Assembly: GCF_000165485.1 (NCBI RefSeq)
Contig: NC_014623.1
Coordinates: forward strand, 5,660,893 to 5,724,892
Direction of reading: 5' to 3'
From: Stigmatella aurantiaca DW4/3-1
GTDB taxonomy: Bacteria; Myxococcota; Myxococcia; Myxococcales; Myxococcaceae
Length of the DNA: 64,000 bases
The translations under genes were made by a program, and so were the position numbers. This document shows, in pieces, positions 26,506-36,600 of the stretch (the stretch's first letter is position 1; every line of letters starts with the position of its first letter). The notes under the pieces are model-generated. The model saw nothing but the letters and a program-made list of their open reading frames with translations. It was not told the origin of the DNA and made no database searches.

Positions 26506-27174
26506 TCATTTCACCGAGAGCTTCGTCCCACGTCCCAGCTGGAGAAGCTGCGGCTCCAGCACCACTTGCCCATCCAGCCGGAAGGCCGTGAAGCGGAGCT
26601 GGTGCTCCACCTTCTCCAGCAGCGCGCAGGTCTGTTCCGCCGCTCCCGCCAGCCGGCCCGGGGTCAGAAAGTAGCGCGGGCCGATCTGCACCACCTTGGG
26701 CTCCGGCTCCTTGCCGTGGATGAACACCGTGGCGTTGAGCAGATCCTCGCGCGTCAGGTCGTTCTTGTCGTGGACGAGGCAGCACAGCGCATCGCCCATC
26801 ATGTCCAGCAGCTTCCGGGGAATGGCCGGATCCCGGTACTGGAGGCTGTCGCGCTCGGGAACCCGCGAGAACCGCTCCAGCACCAGTTGGCGATCCTCCT
26901 CGGAGGCAAAATCCGCGGGGGCCTCTTTCAAGGAAGGCGGGCGGGGGGGCGCGTCCTTGGAGACGAGCCACTGGCTGACATCCGCCAGGAAGTCCATGTC
27001 CGAGTACTCCCGGCCGCCCCGGCTCTTCTCCCGGCGCTCCAGGATCCACTCGTCCAGGTCGGCATAACGCCCACCGGCGAAGAGGAACCGGCGGGCGCCC
27101 TTCTCCCGCAACAGCTCATAGGCCGCGTTGAGGGCGGCCAGATCCCCATGGCTGTCGGAGAGCACACCAATCAC
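26506..27174 (-). CDS. Divergent calcineurin-like phosphoesterase, metal ligands partly lost
   Basis: A 222-residue protein that starts like a metallophosphoesterase (MIGVLSDSHGDLAALNAA, the D-x-H metal motif) and ends with a strand pair like the family's (FIHGKEPEPKVVQIGPRYFLTPG). The middle motifs are not canonical. The usual GDxxD is replaced by GGRYADLDEW. GNHD is not visible (LVHDKNDL occupies the place). The last GHTH-type motif is HGKE. Several metal ligands therefore seem missing, so the protein may be inactive as a phosphatase or bind metals in another way. It sits between the NamZ gene and nadD on one strand. Confidence 0.75.
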   Translation of the reverse strand: MIGVLSDSHGDLAALNAAYELLREKGARRFLFAGGRYADLDEWILERREKSRGGREYSDMDFLADVSQWLVSKDAPPRPPSLKEAPADFASEEDRQLVLERFSRVPERDSLQYRDPAIPRKLLDMMGDALCCLVHDKNDLTREDLLNATVFIHGKEPEPKVVQIGPRYFLTPGRLAGAAEQTCALLEKVEHQLRFTAFRLDGQVVLEPQLLQLGRGTKLSVK

Positions 27175-27187
27175 GGAAGAAACCCGC

Positions 27188-28387
27188 TCAAGTGTACAGC
27201 AAATAGGGGGCGCGTTGCTTCTCGAAGGTCTCTGTCTGCGCGGAGAAGCCTTCCAGGAGCTTGCTCAGCGGCCAACCGGCCTCGATGCCCCGGCGCACCT
27301 GATCCGTGCCGCAGAGCAGATCGAAGGCGGGCACATCCTCCACGAACTCATAGGCATCCGCGCGCCAGGCGAACTGGCCCTCGCCCACGTCCCGCACCGC
27401 CTGGAAGATGGCGATGCCCGTGCGGAGGGGCTGGAAGGTGGCCCGGTCCGTGACGTGGATGAAGGCGCCACTGCAGGATTCCCCGCGGAACTTATCGAAG
27501 GTAGGGGTAAACCCCACGGGGCGGAAGGCCACGCCTGGCAGGCGCTCCCGGTCCAGACGGGCCACCAGCGCCTCGGCGTCCAGCCACGGCGCGCCGAACT
27601 GCTCGAAGGGGCGGCACGTGCCACGGCCCTCGGAGACATTGGTCCCCTCCCCCAGGCACATGCCCGGGTAGACGAGCGCCGTGTCCGGGGTGGGCATGTT
27701 GGGCGAGGGCGGCAGGAAGGGCAGCCCCGTGTCGGACCAGTACATCTCGCGGCGCCACCCCTCGCACGGAACCACCGTCAACTCGCAGCCGATGCCGAAC
27801 TCCGCGTTGAAGAGCCGGGCCAGCTCGCCCGCCGTCATGCCGTGGCGGTTGGGCAGGGGGTAGAGCCCCACGAAGGAGCGATAGCCCTCTCCCACGAGGT
27901 TGCCCTCGAGGGCCACGCCGCCCAGGGGGTTGGGCCGGTCCAGCACGTAGAAGGGCACCCGCGCCTGGGCCGCCGCCTTCATCGCCAGGGCCATGGTGTA
28001 GACGTAGGTGTAGTAGCGGCTGCCGACATCCTGAATGTCGAAGACGAGGGCATCCAGGCCCGAGAGCCACTCCTGGCGCGGCGACAGCGACTCGAAGGTC
28101 GAGCCGTAGAGGCTGTGCACCGGAACGCCGGTCCGGCGGTCCTTGGCCTCTCCCACGGCCACCATGTACTGGGCCTCGCCCCGGATGCCGTGCTCTGGGC
28201 CGAAGAGCGCCGCCAACGTCACGCCCGGGGCGTTTCTCAGCAGGTCCGCCAGGTGGTGGAAGCGTGAGTCCACGCTCGTGGGATTGACAATGGCCCCCAC
28301 CCGCCGCCCCTTGAGCGCGGAGAAGCCCTGCTCCACCCACACGTCCAGTCCCGTCTTCACCTTCGTCACGGTCGCTCTCTTCCTCAC
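27188..28387 (-). CDS. NamZ-type exo-beta-N-acetylmuramidase domain protein (DUF1343)
   Basis: A 399-residue protein of the DUF1343 family, whose characterised member NamZ removes terminal N-acetylmuramic acid from cell-wall fragments. Family hallmarks are GAIVNPTSVD, FGPEHGIRGEAQ, FDIQDVGSRYYTY, VLDRPNPLGG, and YPGMCLGEGTNVSEGRGT. There is no obvious signal peptide at the annotated GTG start, so it would be cytoplasmic, consistent with wall recycling. A second GTG at residue 10 is also possible. It follows the cyclase gene by 12 bp, so coupled expression is likely. Confidence 0.9.
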   Translation of the reverse strand: MRKRATVTKVKTGLDVWVEQGFSALKGRRVGAIVNPTSVDSRFHHLADLLRNAPGVTLAALFGPEHGIRGEAQYMVAVGEAKDRRTGVPVHSLYGSTFESLSPRQEWLSGLDALVFDIQDVGSRYYTYVYTMALAMKAAAQARVPFYVLDRPNPLGGVALEGNLVGEGYRSFVGLYPLPNRHGMTAGELARLFNAEFGIGCELTVVPCEGWRREMYWSDTGLPFLPPSPNMPTPDTALVYPGMCLGEGTNVSEGRGTCRPFEQFGAPWLDAEALVARLDRERLPGVAFRPVGFTPTFDKFRGESCSGAFIHVTDRATFQPLRTGIAIFQAVRDVGEGQFAWRADAYEFVEDVPAFDLLCGTDQVRRGIEAGWPLSKLLEGFSAQTETFEKQRAPYLLYT

Positions 28388-28399
28388 TGAAGGTCTGCT

Positions 28400-29728
28400 T
28401 CAGCCATCCTTCAGCCGCTCCAGCGCGCTCTTCGCGGCGCGCCGGGAATCACAGTTGAACAAGCGGCTCAACGCCCCCGAGCCGCCCTCGTCATCCGGTC
28501 CACCCGAGGCCGCGAGATCCTTCAACGCCCCCCGCGCGCTGAGCAGCCGGAGCTCGCCCACCGCTCCCGCCGCCGCCACACGCACGGTGCACTTGGGGTG
28601 CTCCAGCAGGTGGATGAGCCGGTCCTCGGCATCTCCCTCCCCCGCCTTGATGGCCGCCTTGTACCGGCGCAGCGCGTCCCCCCAGGAGCCTTCCGCCTCC
28701 TCCAGGCGTCCGTACAGGTAGCTCTGCACCCCAGGGTTCTTTTCCTGTTCGATCAGCTTGCGGGCCTTGGCCACCAGGGGGCCCCGCTGCTGGGCGGGAG
28801 CCGCCTCGACATCGGAGAGGGCCCGCTCCGCGGCACTGCCACCGAAGGCCACCACCCCCACGCCCAGCACCACCGCCAGCGCCCCGAGGCCCAGCCCCAC
28901 GCGCCGCCAGGTGAGCCCGGCGGGCAGGTGGAACCGTCCGTCCGGGTTCAGCCGGGCCTTCAGGGGAGAGAGGCTGCGCGAAGCCCCTTCCAGGAGTTGC
29001 CCCCCCAGGGTCTTCGCGCGTCCGCCCAGGACCACGGCATGCTGCCCCAGCACCGCGGCGTGCTGCCCCAGCGCCGCGGCGGTCGCGGCGAGATCCGGCC
29101 CCGGCAGCCCCGTCGTCTCCGGGACGCGCGAGAGCGCGATGTTCCCAAAGGGAGGACCTTCGCCGGCGGGCTCCGCCAGGGGTTGCGCGGGCAGCAGCGG
29201 CGCCTCCACGCGGTAGGGGGCCTTGGGCACCCGGAAGACGCGAATCTTCCCGGGAATCCCCTTGAGATCGAAGGCGCCCACCTCCTGGGAGGGCACCTCC
29301 GCCTTGTTCATCGCCAGGTAGACGGCCTCCGTGAAGAACACCTCGCCTGCCTCGGTGATGCCTTCCACGCGCGCGGCGATGTTCACCGGCTCGCCGAAGA
29401 CATCACTGGACTCGACGCGAACCTCGCCCACGTTGACGGCCACACGCACATGGAGCCGCGAATCCTCCTCGGCCGAGCGGTTGTACTGCCAGAGGCGATC
29501 CTGGATGGCGATGCCGCTGAGCACCGCCTGCGTCGGGGACTCGAAGGTGACGAGGAAGGCATCCCCAATGGACTTCAGGATCCGGCCCCCAAACGCCTTG
29601 AAGATCGGCGCCAGAAGCAAGTGGTGCGTCTGGAGCAGGCGCTCGTTCTGCTCGTGGGTCTGCCGGCTCGTGCGTTCGGTAAAGCCCTTGATGTCGGTGA
29701 AGACGATGGCGAGGTTGGCGGTCTTCAA
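28400..29728 (-). CDS. Class III nucleotide cyclase with membrane anchor and HEAT-like tail
   Basis: A 442-residue protein. The N-terminal adenylate/guanylate cyclase domain (1-170) has the metal Asp12 (FTDIKG) and Asp56 (IGDAF), base-selecting Lys52 and Asp109 (DVFGEP), and transition-state Asn116 and Arg120 (VNIAARVE). These are intact, and Lys/Asp favours ATP. A Pro/Ala-rich linker leads to one membrane helix (about 288-308; LGALAVVLGVGVVAFGG), and the C-terminal 130 residues are helical repeats. The start is TTG 29728; no better start lies upstream. It precedes the NamZ gene by 12 bp and follows the TPR gene. Confidence 0.87.
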   Translation of the reverse strand: MKTANLAIVFTDIKGFTERTSRQTHEQNERLLQTHHLLLAPIFKAFGGRILKSIGDAFLVTFESPTQAVLSGIAIQDRLWQYNRSAEEDSRLHVRVAVNVGEVRVESSDVFGEPVNIAARVEGITEAGEVFFTEAVYLAMNKAEVPSQEVGAFDLKGIPGKIRVFRVPKAPYRVEAPLLPAQPLAEPAGEGPPFGNIALSRVPETTGLPGPDLAATAAALGQHAAVLGQHAVVLGGRAKTLGGQLLEGASRSLSPLKARLNPDGRFHLPAGLTWRRVGLGLGALAVVLGVGVVAFGGSAAERALSDVEAAPAQQRGPLVAKARKLIEQEKNPGVQSYLYGRLEEAEGSWGDALRRYKAAIKAGEGDAEDRLIHLLEHPKCTVRVAAAGAVGELRLLSARGALKDLAASGGPDDEGGSGALSRLFNCDSRRAAKSALERLKDG

Positions 29729-29789
29729 AGCACGCGCAGTGTATGCGGCTGCGCCTCCAGCGCAATCGCTCAGGGTCCTGCCCGCGGAA

Positions 29790-30485
29790 CTAGCGCCGGG
29801 ACGGTTTGAGCGGACGCATGCGCTTGGGGGGGGGGGACACGAGCGTGGCCCTCAGCTTTTCGGCGAGCCGGGGCTTGCCCGTCCGCTCGTAGAGGTCCGC
29901 CAGCCGCCGCTTCACCTGGACGTGGTCCGGCTGGAATTGCCGGGCTGCCTCCAACTCTCGCTCCGCGTCCTCGAGCCGCCCCTGCCCTTCCAGCACCTCG
30001 GCCATCAGGATGCGCACCTGCACCCACTCCGGCCGGGCCTTGATGAGGAGCCGGTAGTGCATTTCGGCTTTGAGCAGATCCCCCTGGGCGAACCAGAGAC
30101 CGGCCACGCGAAACCGGGCATCTTCATAGGAGGGACGGTAGCGAAGCGCCTCCTCATAGGCATTGGCGGCACGCAGCGGCTGTCCCCGCTCCTCCCACAA
30201 CAGGCCTCGCAGGTAGTGGCCCCGAGGGTTCGCGGGGGCCAGGACAGAGACAGCCTCCAGGTGCGCCTCCGCCCGGTCCAGCCCTCCCCCCAGCTTGAGC
30301 AGCAACCGCGCGGCCTCCAGCCGGGGTAGCTCCCAGCGGGGCGAGGCGTTAATGAGAGATTCCATGGCCGCGAGGGCACCGGCGGTGTCCCCCGCCTCCT
30401 CCCGGGCGAGGGCCTCCGTCAGGCCCCTGCTCGCGGACACGTCCATGGCGCCCGCCAGAACGCCGGCCAGGATAAGCCACACCAT
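29790..30485 (-). CDS. Secreted/anchored TPR-repeat protein
   Basis: A 231-residue protein with an N-terminal hydrophobic signal (MVWLILAGVLAGAMDVSA) and about five TPR units (for example GDTAGALAAMESLINASPRW, PLRAANAYEEALRYRPSYE, RLEDAERELEAARQFQPDH). It ends in a basic tail (PKRMRPLKPSRR). TPR arrays mediate protein-protein contacts; the partner is unknown. ATG 30485 is chosen because the longer opening in the same frame runs antisense through the whole mutS2 gene. A run of eleven C residues lies near its 3' end. Confidence 0.8.
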   Translation of the reverse strand: MVWLILAGVLAGAMDVSASRGLTEALAREEAGDTAGALAAMESLINASPRWELPRLEAARLLLKLGGGLDRAEAHLEAVSVLAPANPRGHYLRGLLWEERGQPLRAANAYEEALRYRPSYEDARFRVAGLWFAQGDLLKAEMHYRLLIKARPEWVQVRILMAEVLEGQGRLEDAERELEAARQFQPDHVQVKRRLADLYERTGKPRLAEKLRATLVSPPPKRMRPLKPSRR

Positions 30486-30557
30486 GGACGGCTGATAACA
30501 GAGTGGGCCCGCCCCCTCAATCATCCCTTGACGGCCACGTGGCCGCGAATGAAACCC

Positions 30558-32957
30558 ATGTCCGTGCAGATTGCCCAAAGAACACTCGAGGATCTCGGCT
30601 TCGCGGAGGTGCTCCGCGCCCTGGCCCACCGCTGTCGGACCGCGCCCGGAAAAGAGCGCGCCCTGGCCCGCCCCTTCCTGGACTCCGAGGAACAGGTGTC
30701 GGAAGCCCTGGCGCTCGTCGCCGAAACCCGGCGCCTGGCCCAGGAGCAGTTCTCCCTCCCCCTGGGCGGCGTCAGTGACCTGAGGGAGGCGGTGAACCGC
30801 GCCTCCAAGGGAGGCATGCTGGAGCCCCGGGATCTCATCGCCTCCGCCCAGCTCCTGTACGCCTTTGCCCGCACCCGCGATGCGCTGGAGGAGCGGGAGG
30901 AGACCGTTCCCATCCTGGCGACCCTCGGCCGCCGGCTGCCCATGCTGGAAGCCCTGGCGGCCCGCATCGATCGCAGCTTCGAGCCCGACGGGACGATCTC
31001 CGACCGGGCCAGCCCGGACCTGAAGGAAGCCCGGGATCGCGCCAGCGGGCTGCACCGCCGCATCAAGAGCCGGCTGGACGAGCTGCTGCACGACGAGGCC
31101 TTCCTGCCGAAGCTGCGCGAGAACTACTACACCCTGCGCAACGGCCGGTACGTGGTGCCCGTGGTCTCCAACTACCGCGGGGAAGTGCCCGGCATCGTCC
31201 ACAACGCGAGCCAGACGGGGCAGACGCTCTTCATCGAGCCCCAGGCCATGGTCGGACTGGGCAACGATCTGGCCATTGCCCAATCGGTGGTGGCCGAGGA
31301 GGAGCGGCGCATCCTCCAGGAGCTGTCGAACCAGCTCGGCAAGGAAGCCACCCGGGTTCAGGAAGGCCTGGACGCGGTGGCGGTGCTGGACGAGGCCGAG
31401 GCGGTGGCCCTGCTGTCGGCGGACCTGGACGCGCAGACGCCCGTGTTCGTGGGCGTGGAGGAGATGGCGCTGCGGCTGGTGCGCCACCCGCTGCTGGCGC
31501 TCAAGGGCACGGAGGTGGTGCCCAACGACGTGGTGCTCTCCGGTCAGGCCCGGGCCCTGGTGGTCTCCGGCCCCAACGCGGGCGGCAAGACGGTCACCCT
31601 GACGGCCGTGGGCCTGTGCTCCCTGATGCTGCGCTGCGGCCTGCCCATCCCCGTGGCGGACGGCTCCCGGATGCCGCTCTACCGCTCGGTGCACTCCACC
31701 GTGGGCGATGCGCAGGACCTCTCCCAGGGGCTCTCCACCTTCAGCGCGCACGTGGTGATGCTGCGCGACATCGCCGCGGCGGTCGGCAAGGACTCCCTGG
31801 TCCTCATCGACGAGATCGCCGCGGACACGGACCCGCGCGAGGGCGCGGCCATCGCCATCGCCGTGCTGGAAGAGCTGCTGGACAAGGGCGCGGTGGTGCT
31901 GGTGACGACGCACCTGGAGGAGCTCAAGGCCCTGGCCCACATGGATCCGCGCTTCTTGAACGCGCGGGTGGGCTTCGACGCGAAGCGGATGGCGCCCACG
32001 TACCGGTTGCAGCTGGGCGCCTCGGGCGCCTCCTCGGCCATCGACGTAGCCGCCCGCATGGGGCTGCCGGAGCGCATCTGCCAGCGCGCGCGAGATCTCT
32101 CCCTGAACGCGGGAGGCCCGCTGGCCAAGGCCCTGGCCGCGGCCGAGGAGGAGCGGCGCAAGCTCAACGAGGAGCTGGACCGGGCGAAGGCGGCGGCCGA
32201 GGCTGCGGAGAAGCTGCGCAAGGAGCTCGAGGCGCAGAAGCTGGCCTTCGAGCGCGATCGCAAAGAGAAGATGATGCGCTTCAACGAGGACGTCGAGGCG
32301 GCCAGCGAGCACGCGGCGGCCGAGGTGCGCGATCTGCTGCAAAAGCTCCGGGCACAGTCCAACGAGAAGGCGGCCCAGGAAGCCCGCGTGGCATTGCAGC
32401 AGCGGGCCGAGGAGGCAGGCAAGCGCGCCAAGGAAGCCCGCGCGGAGCTGTACCAAGTCGTGGCTCCGGCACCGCCGACGCTCAAGGTGGGCGCGTGGGT
32501 GCGGCACTCGGGATTCGACAAGGACGTGGAGATTCTCGAGCTGAACGGCGATGAGGCCCTGGTGGCGGCGGGCATCCTGAAGATGCGCGTGCCCACCTCG
32601 GAGCTGTCGGGCTCTCGGACGGCGAAACCGCAGCAGAAGTTCCCGGAGCGAAACCGCCACGAAGCCGCGATGAAGAAGGCCTCGGCGGCGGCACCAGCGG
32701 AAGTGCAAGCGACGAACTTCCGCTGCGACGTGCGCGGCATGAGGACAGACGATGCGCTGGCGGAGATGGAGCGGTTCTTTGATCAGGGCATGCGCAGCGG
32801 CGAGGAGGCCGCCCTCATCATCCACGGCCACGGCACCGGGGCGCTGAAGCAAGCCATCCGCGACTACCTGACGAACTCGCCTTACGTCCGCATGTTCCGG
32901 CCCGGAGAGAGCCATGAAGGCGGTGACGGCGTGACGGTCGTCGCGCTGAGGGCATGA
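30558..32957 (+). CDS. mutS2: Endonuclease MutS2
   Basis: A roughly 799-residue MutS2 protein, acting in control of recombination and in ribosome rescue in some bacteria. The core ATPase contains the Walker A motif GPNAGGKT and the Walker B-like LVLIDEIAADTDPREGAA, followed by VTTHLEELK. After a coiled-coil region, the C-terminal Smr nuclease domain shows DVRGMRTDDAL and HGHGTGALKQAIRDYL. All parts are intact and the length is typical. ATG 30558 (MSVQIAQRT) is preferred; starts at 30528 and 30549 would add a few residues. Confidence 0.95.
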   Translation: MSVQIAQRTLEDLGFAEVLRALAHRCRTAPGKERALARPFLDSEEQVSEALALVAETRRLAQEQFSLPLGGVSDLREAVNRASKGGMLEPRDLIASAQLLYAFARTRDALEEREETVPILATLGRRLPMLEALAARIDRSFEPDGTISDRASPDLKEARDRASGLHRRIKSRLDELLHDEAFLPKLRENYYTLRNGRYVVPVVSNYRGEVPGIVHNASQTGQTLFIEPQAMVGLGNDLAIAQSVVAEEERRILQELSNQLGKEATRVQEGLDAVAVLDEAEAVALLSADLDAQTPVFVGVEEMALRLVRHPLLALKGTEVVPNDVVLSGQARALVVSGPNAGGKTVTLTAVGLCSLMLRCGLPIPVADGSRMPLYRSVHSTVGDAQDLSQGLSTFSAHVVMLRDIAAAVGKDSLVLIDEIAADTDPREGAAIAIAVLEELLDKGAVVLVTTHLEELKALAHMDPRFLNARVGFDAKRMAPTYRLQLGASGASSAIDVAARMGLPERICQRARDLSLNAGGPLAKALAAAEEERRKLNEELDRAKAAAEAAEKLRKELEAQKLAFERDRKEKMMRFNEDVEAASEHAAAEVRDLLQKLRAQSNEKAAQEARVALQQRAEEAGKRAKEARAELYQVVAPAPPTLKVGAWVRHSGFDKDVEILELNGDEALVAAGILKMRVPTSELSGSRTAKPQQKFPERNRHEAAMKKASAAAPAEVQATNFRCDVRGMRTDDALAEMERFFDQGMRSGEEAALIIHGHGTGALKQAIRDYLTNSPYVRMFRPGESHEGGDGVTVVALRA

Positions 32958-33046
32958 TCAAATCCACACATTCCGTGCACTGGGACACACCCTCCGGAAA
33001 CCAAAAAGGACCCAGCAGCTGAAGCGGCTCCGGGTATGGTCCCGCC

Positions 33047-33637
33047 ATGCTTTCCTCTGGACGTCCTCCCGCTGCCTCCTATGTCATCATCGATGCCGAG
33101 AACGTCGATTGGGCTGTCTCCAATGTCGTAGGACGCAAGCCCGAGCCCCAGGATCGGGTGCAGTTCGACCGGCTGGTGTCCTTCTGTGAGACGCACTTCC
33201 CCAACCCCGTGCGCTGCGTGGTGGTGCTCAATGCCCGGGGCGAGCAGCTTCCCGATGCGATGATCGGCTTCGTGCGGGCCTTGAAGTCCGCCGGCTGCGA
33301 GGTGGCCCTCCTCCACGGCCGGAGTGATCAAAAGGTGGTGGATCTGGGCATCCTCAAGCTCCTGGAAGCCATCCGGACCCAGCGGCCCGGGGCCGCGGTC
33401 GCGCTCGCCAGCCACGACGGTGCCGACTTCGCCGCGGCGCTCCGTCCATTGCTCGAGGAGAAGCGGCAAGTGGCCATCCTCGGGCTGCGCGAGCACGTGA
33501 GCTCGCGCTTCCGGGAGCTCGTCCCCTCGGGGCTGGAGATCCTCGACCTGGAGCTGAACGCCAAGGTGTTCCAGCGCCCGCTGCCCCGGCTGCTGCCGGT
33601 TCGCGTGGACGAGTTCGATCCCGCGCTCTTCCTGTAA
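33047..33637 (+). CDS. NYN-domain (PIN-like) ribonuclease family protein
   Basis: A 196-residue protein of the NYN family, PIN-like nucleases. Strand 1 carries the acidic residue motif YVIIDAENVDWA. Other elements are RCVVVLNARGEQLP, SDQKVVDLGIL and VALASHDGADFAAAL, where DGADF provides acidic residues near the presumed metal site. The fold order resembles NYN/LabA-like proteins, which cut RNA or act in regulation. It lies between mutS2 and the cyclase-STAND gene, pointing to neither. Function is inferred from fold only. Confidence 0.75.
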   Translation: MLSSGRPPAASYVIIDAENVDWAVSNVVGRKPEPQDRVQFDRLVSFCETHFPNPVRCVVVLNARGEQLPDAMIGFVRALKSAGCEVALLHGRSDQKVVDLGILKLLEAIRTQRPGAAVALASHDGADFAAALRPLLEEKRQVAILGLREHVSSRFRELVPSGLEILDLELNAKVFQRPLPRLLPVRVDEFDPALFL

Positions 33638-33645
33638 CCCCGGCC

Positions 33646-36600
33646 CTACACCAGCGGCGTCCTGGACATCTCCATCTCGGGGATGTCCAGGCCCAGCTCC
33701 TGCTCCAGCAATTTCCACCAGCCACGCAGGTCCGAAGAGGCGCCTTCCGAGGGCACGTGCCGTGCTCGATCCAGGCGCCGCAGAACATCGGCCTGACGCC
33801 GCTCCGCCTCCAGTCCCTCCTGGGGCAGCGCCCGCGCTTCGGCCAGAGCCACCGTCGCGTAGAGCAAGCCCGCCAGCTCGCGCAGCACGGGATCATTGCG
33901 GATCTCCTGCGTGCCGCCCAGGGCCGAGAAGCCTCGCCGGGCCTCCGACAGCTCCCCCCGCGCGGCCTGCACCGCCGCCAGGTGCAGCGAGAAGCGCAGC
34001 GCGTGCCACCGCGACACTCCGGTCAGAAGCGAGGTGGCATTCATCAGATGGGCCCGCGCTTGCTCCGTCTCCCCGAGGTTGAGGCACGCACGGCCCAACT
34101 CGCCCCGGGCGCACCCCTCCACGATGCGCAGACCGAGCTGCCGCCCCAGCTCCACCACCGCTTCCAGGTGTTGAACCGCCTCGATGGGCCTGTCCGCCTC
34201 CAGCAGGTAGCAGCCCAGGTTCAGCCGCGCGAAGGCCTGTCCCGCGCGGCTGCCCGAGCCCAGGGCCTTGGCGAACGCCTCCTCCAAGAAGCCCACCGCC
34301 TGCATCGTCCTGCCGGACTCGCCAATGGCGGAGGCCAGGTTGTTGAGGAACAGCACCTCGAACGCCGCGTCCCCGACGAGCTGGAACAGCTTCAGCGCCT
34401 CGTGCAAATGGGCGATGGCCGCCTCGGGCCCACTGCGCACCTGCTCGGTGATTCCGAGGTTGCCGAGCGCGTACGCATCCAGCCAGCGGTCTCCCCCAGA
34501 GGGCAGCTTGCGCGCCTCCTGGATCAACGCCCACGCGGACGCCACATCCCCTTCGTGCCGGGCCACGATCGACAGGTCCACGAGGAGCCGCTTCTCCCGG
34601 GCCACTTCGCCCAACTGCTGGAAGGGCCTGCGCGCCGCCTCGAGATCCCTCCGGGCCGCATCGAGCTGACCCGTCTCCAGGTAGATCCGCCCGCGCACCG
34701 CCAGGGCCTCGGCCCGGAGCAGCAGCTCCCCGGTCAACGAGGAGGCCTGCTCCAACGCCTTGTCCAGCCGGGACAGCGTGAGCCCCAACGGCCCCCGGGT
34801 GACGACATCGGGCTCGAGCAGCACCAGCGCCTCCAGCGCGCGCTGCACCGACTCCAGCGTGGGCGACCACTCCTTGAGCGCGTAGTCACAGACGGACAGC
34901 AGGTTCTCCCGCTCGAGCGTCAACCGGCGCAGGGCCTCCACGCCCCCGCCTTTCGCGGGCCCCCGGAGCTCCCGCGCCAGCGCCAGGTAGTGCTCCGCGT
35001 GGCGCGACACCAGCGCCGCTCCGAGCCCCGTCTCATCCAGGCGGGCGGAGGCATACTCGCGGATGCTCTCGTACATGCTCAGGCGCAGCTCGCCTGACAG
35101 CCCCTCGGCGGCGTCCGAGCGCAGGAGCGACTTCGATCTCAGGGCCTGAACCACCTCCAGCACATCGGGCCCACCGCGGGGAAGCGCGATGACCGCCTCG
35201 GCCGCCTCCAGGGTGAAGCCTCCGCGAAACACCGAGCACTGCGCCAGGACCACCTGCTCGGTCATGTCCAGCAGGCTCCAGGACCAGTCGATCGCCCCCC
35301 GAAGCGTTGCCTGCCGCGCCACCGCGTCGCGCATGCCGCTGTTCAACAGCTCGAACCGCCGCGAGAGGCGCTCGCGAAGCTGCCGCACCCCCAGCAAGGC
35401 CGTGCGCGCGGCGGCCAGCTCGATGGCCAGCGCGATCCCGTCCAGCCTTCGGACGATGTCCGCCACCAGCGGGGCCTCCGCCGCCGTCAGCTCGAAGGCG
35501 CCCCGGACCGCCTGGGCCCGCCGGACGAACAGGCGCACCGCGTCCGAGCGGGACACCGCCTCCAGCGAGGTATCCCGGTGGTCGGGCAACCCCATGGGCG
35601 CCAGATCCAGGATGCGCTCCCCGGCCATCCGCAGCGACTCCTGGGAGGTGACGAGAAAGCGAACCTGCGGCGCCATCGCCAGCCAGCGCCGGAGCGTCGC
35701 GGGCATGAGCTGGGTGAGGTGCTCCAGGTTGTCGAGGATGACCAGGGCAGGCCCCCGGCCTCCCAACGCGCGGCCCAGCAGATCCACCGGGGCCTCTTCC
35801 GCGCCCCCACTGGTCAGCTGCACCCCGAGCGCCTGGCCCACGGCGTGACAGAAGCCCTCCAGCGTCTTCGCCTCGGTCAAGTCACACCACCAGACGCCGC
35901 CCTCCCAGTGGCGTGTGCCCATCTGAAGGCTGCCGAAGTGGGTCGCCAGCCGCGTCTTGCCCATCCCGCCAGGCCCCAGGATGGTGATGAGCCGACAGCC
36001 CTCCACCAGCCACAGGCGCAGACACTCCAGTTCCTCCTCGCGGCCGATGATGTCTCCCGGTTCCTCGGGGAGGTTGCCTCGCCGCGCCTCCTGGACGCGC
36101 AAGGACTCGAACCGGCGGTCCGCCAGCGAGACGGGCAGCACCTCCAACAGGGGCAGCGGCTCACCAATGCCCTTGAGCCGGAACGAGCCCAGCACGCGCA
36201 CCGAGGGCCGCCCCAGACGGTCCACCATGCCCGCCACCTGCGCCCAGGCCATCCCGCTCAGCAGCACCTGTCCGCCGTGGCCGGCCTCCGCCACGCGGGC
36301 CGCCACGTTCACCATGCGGCCGATGTAGTCCACCTGGCCCGTGCGGGAGTTGATGCGCAGCTCGGGCTCGCCCACGTGCACGCCCATGCGCACGCGCAAC
36401 CCCCGGTGCAGCAGCCCCTGAGGGCCAATCACTTCCGCCGCCTCGGGCTCTTCCAGCAGCTCCGAGGGCCAGGGCGCGCTCAGCAGGACTTCCTGAACCT
36501 CCAGGCACCAGCGCACCGCCTCCAGCGCCGAGTGAAAGGCCACCATGAACGAGTCGCCCTGCGTCTTCACCTCATAGCCGCCACTGGAGGCCAGCAAGGT

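Noticed and set aside
30486-32915. Upstream part of a 1041-codon minus-strand frame
   Set aside because: It runs antisense through mutS2. Only its last 231 codons, from ATG 30485, show the TPR protein; the rest is reverse-strand artefact.
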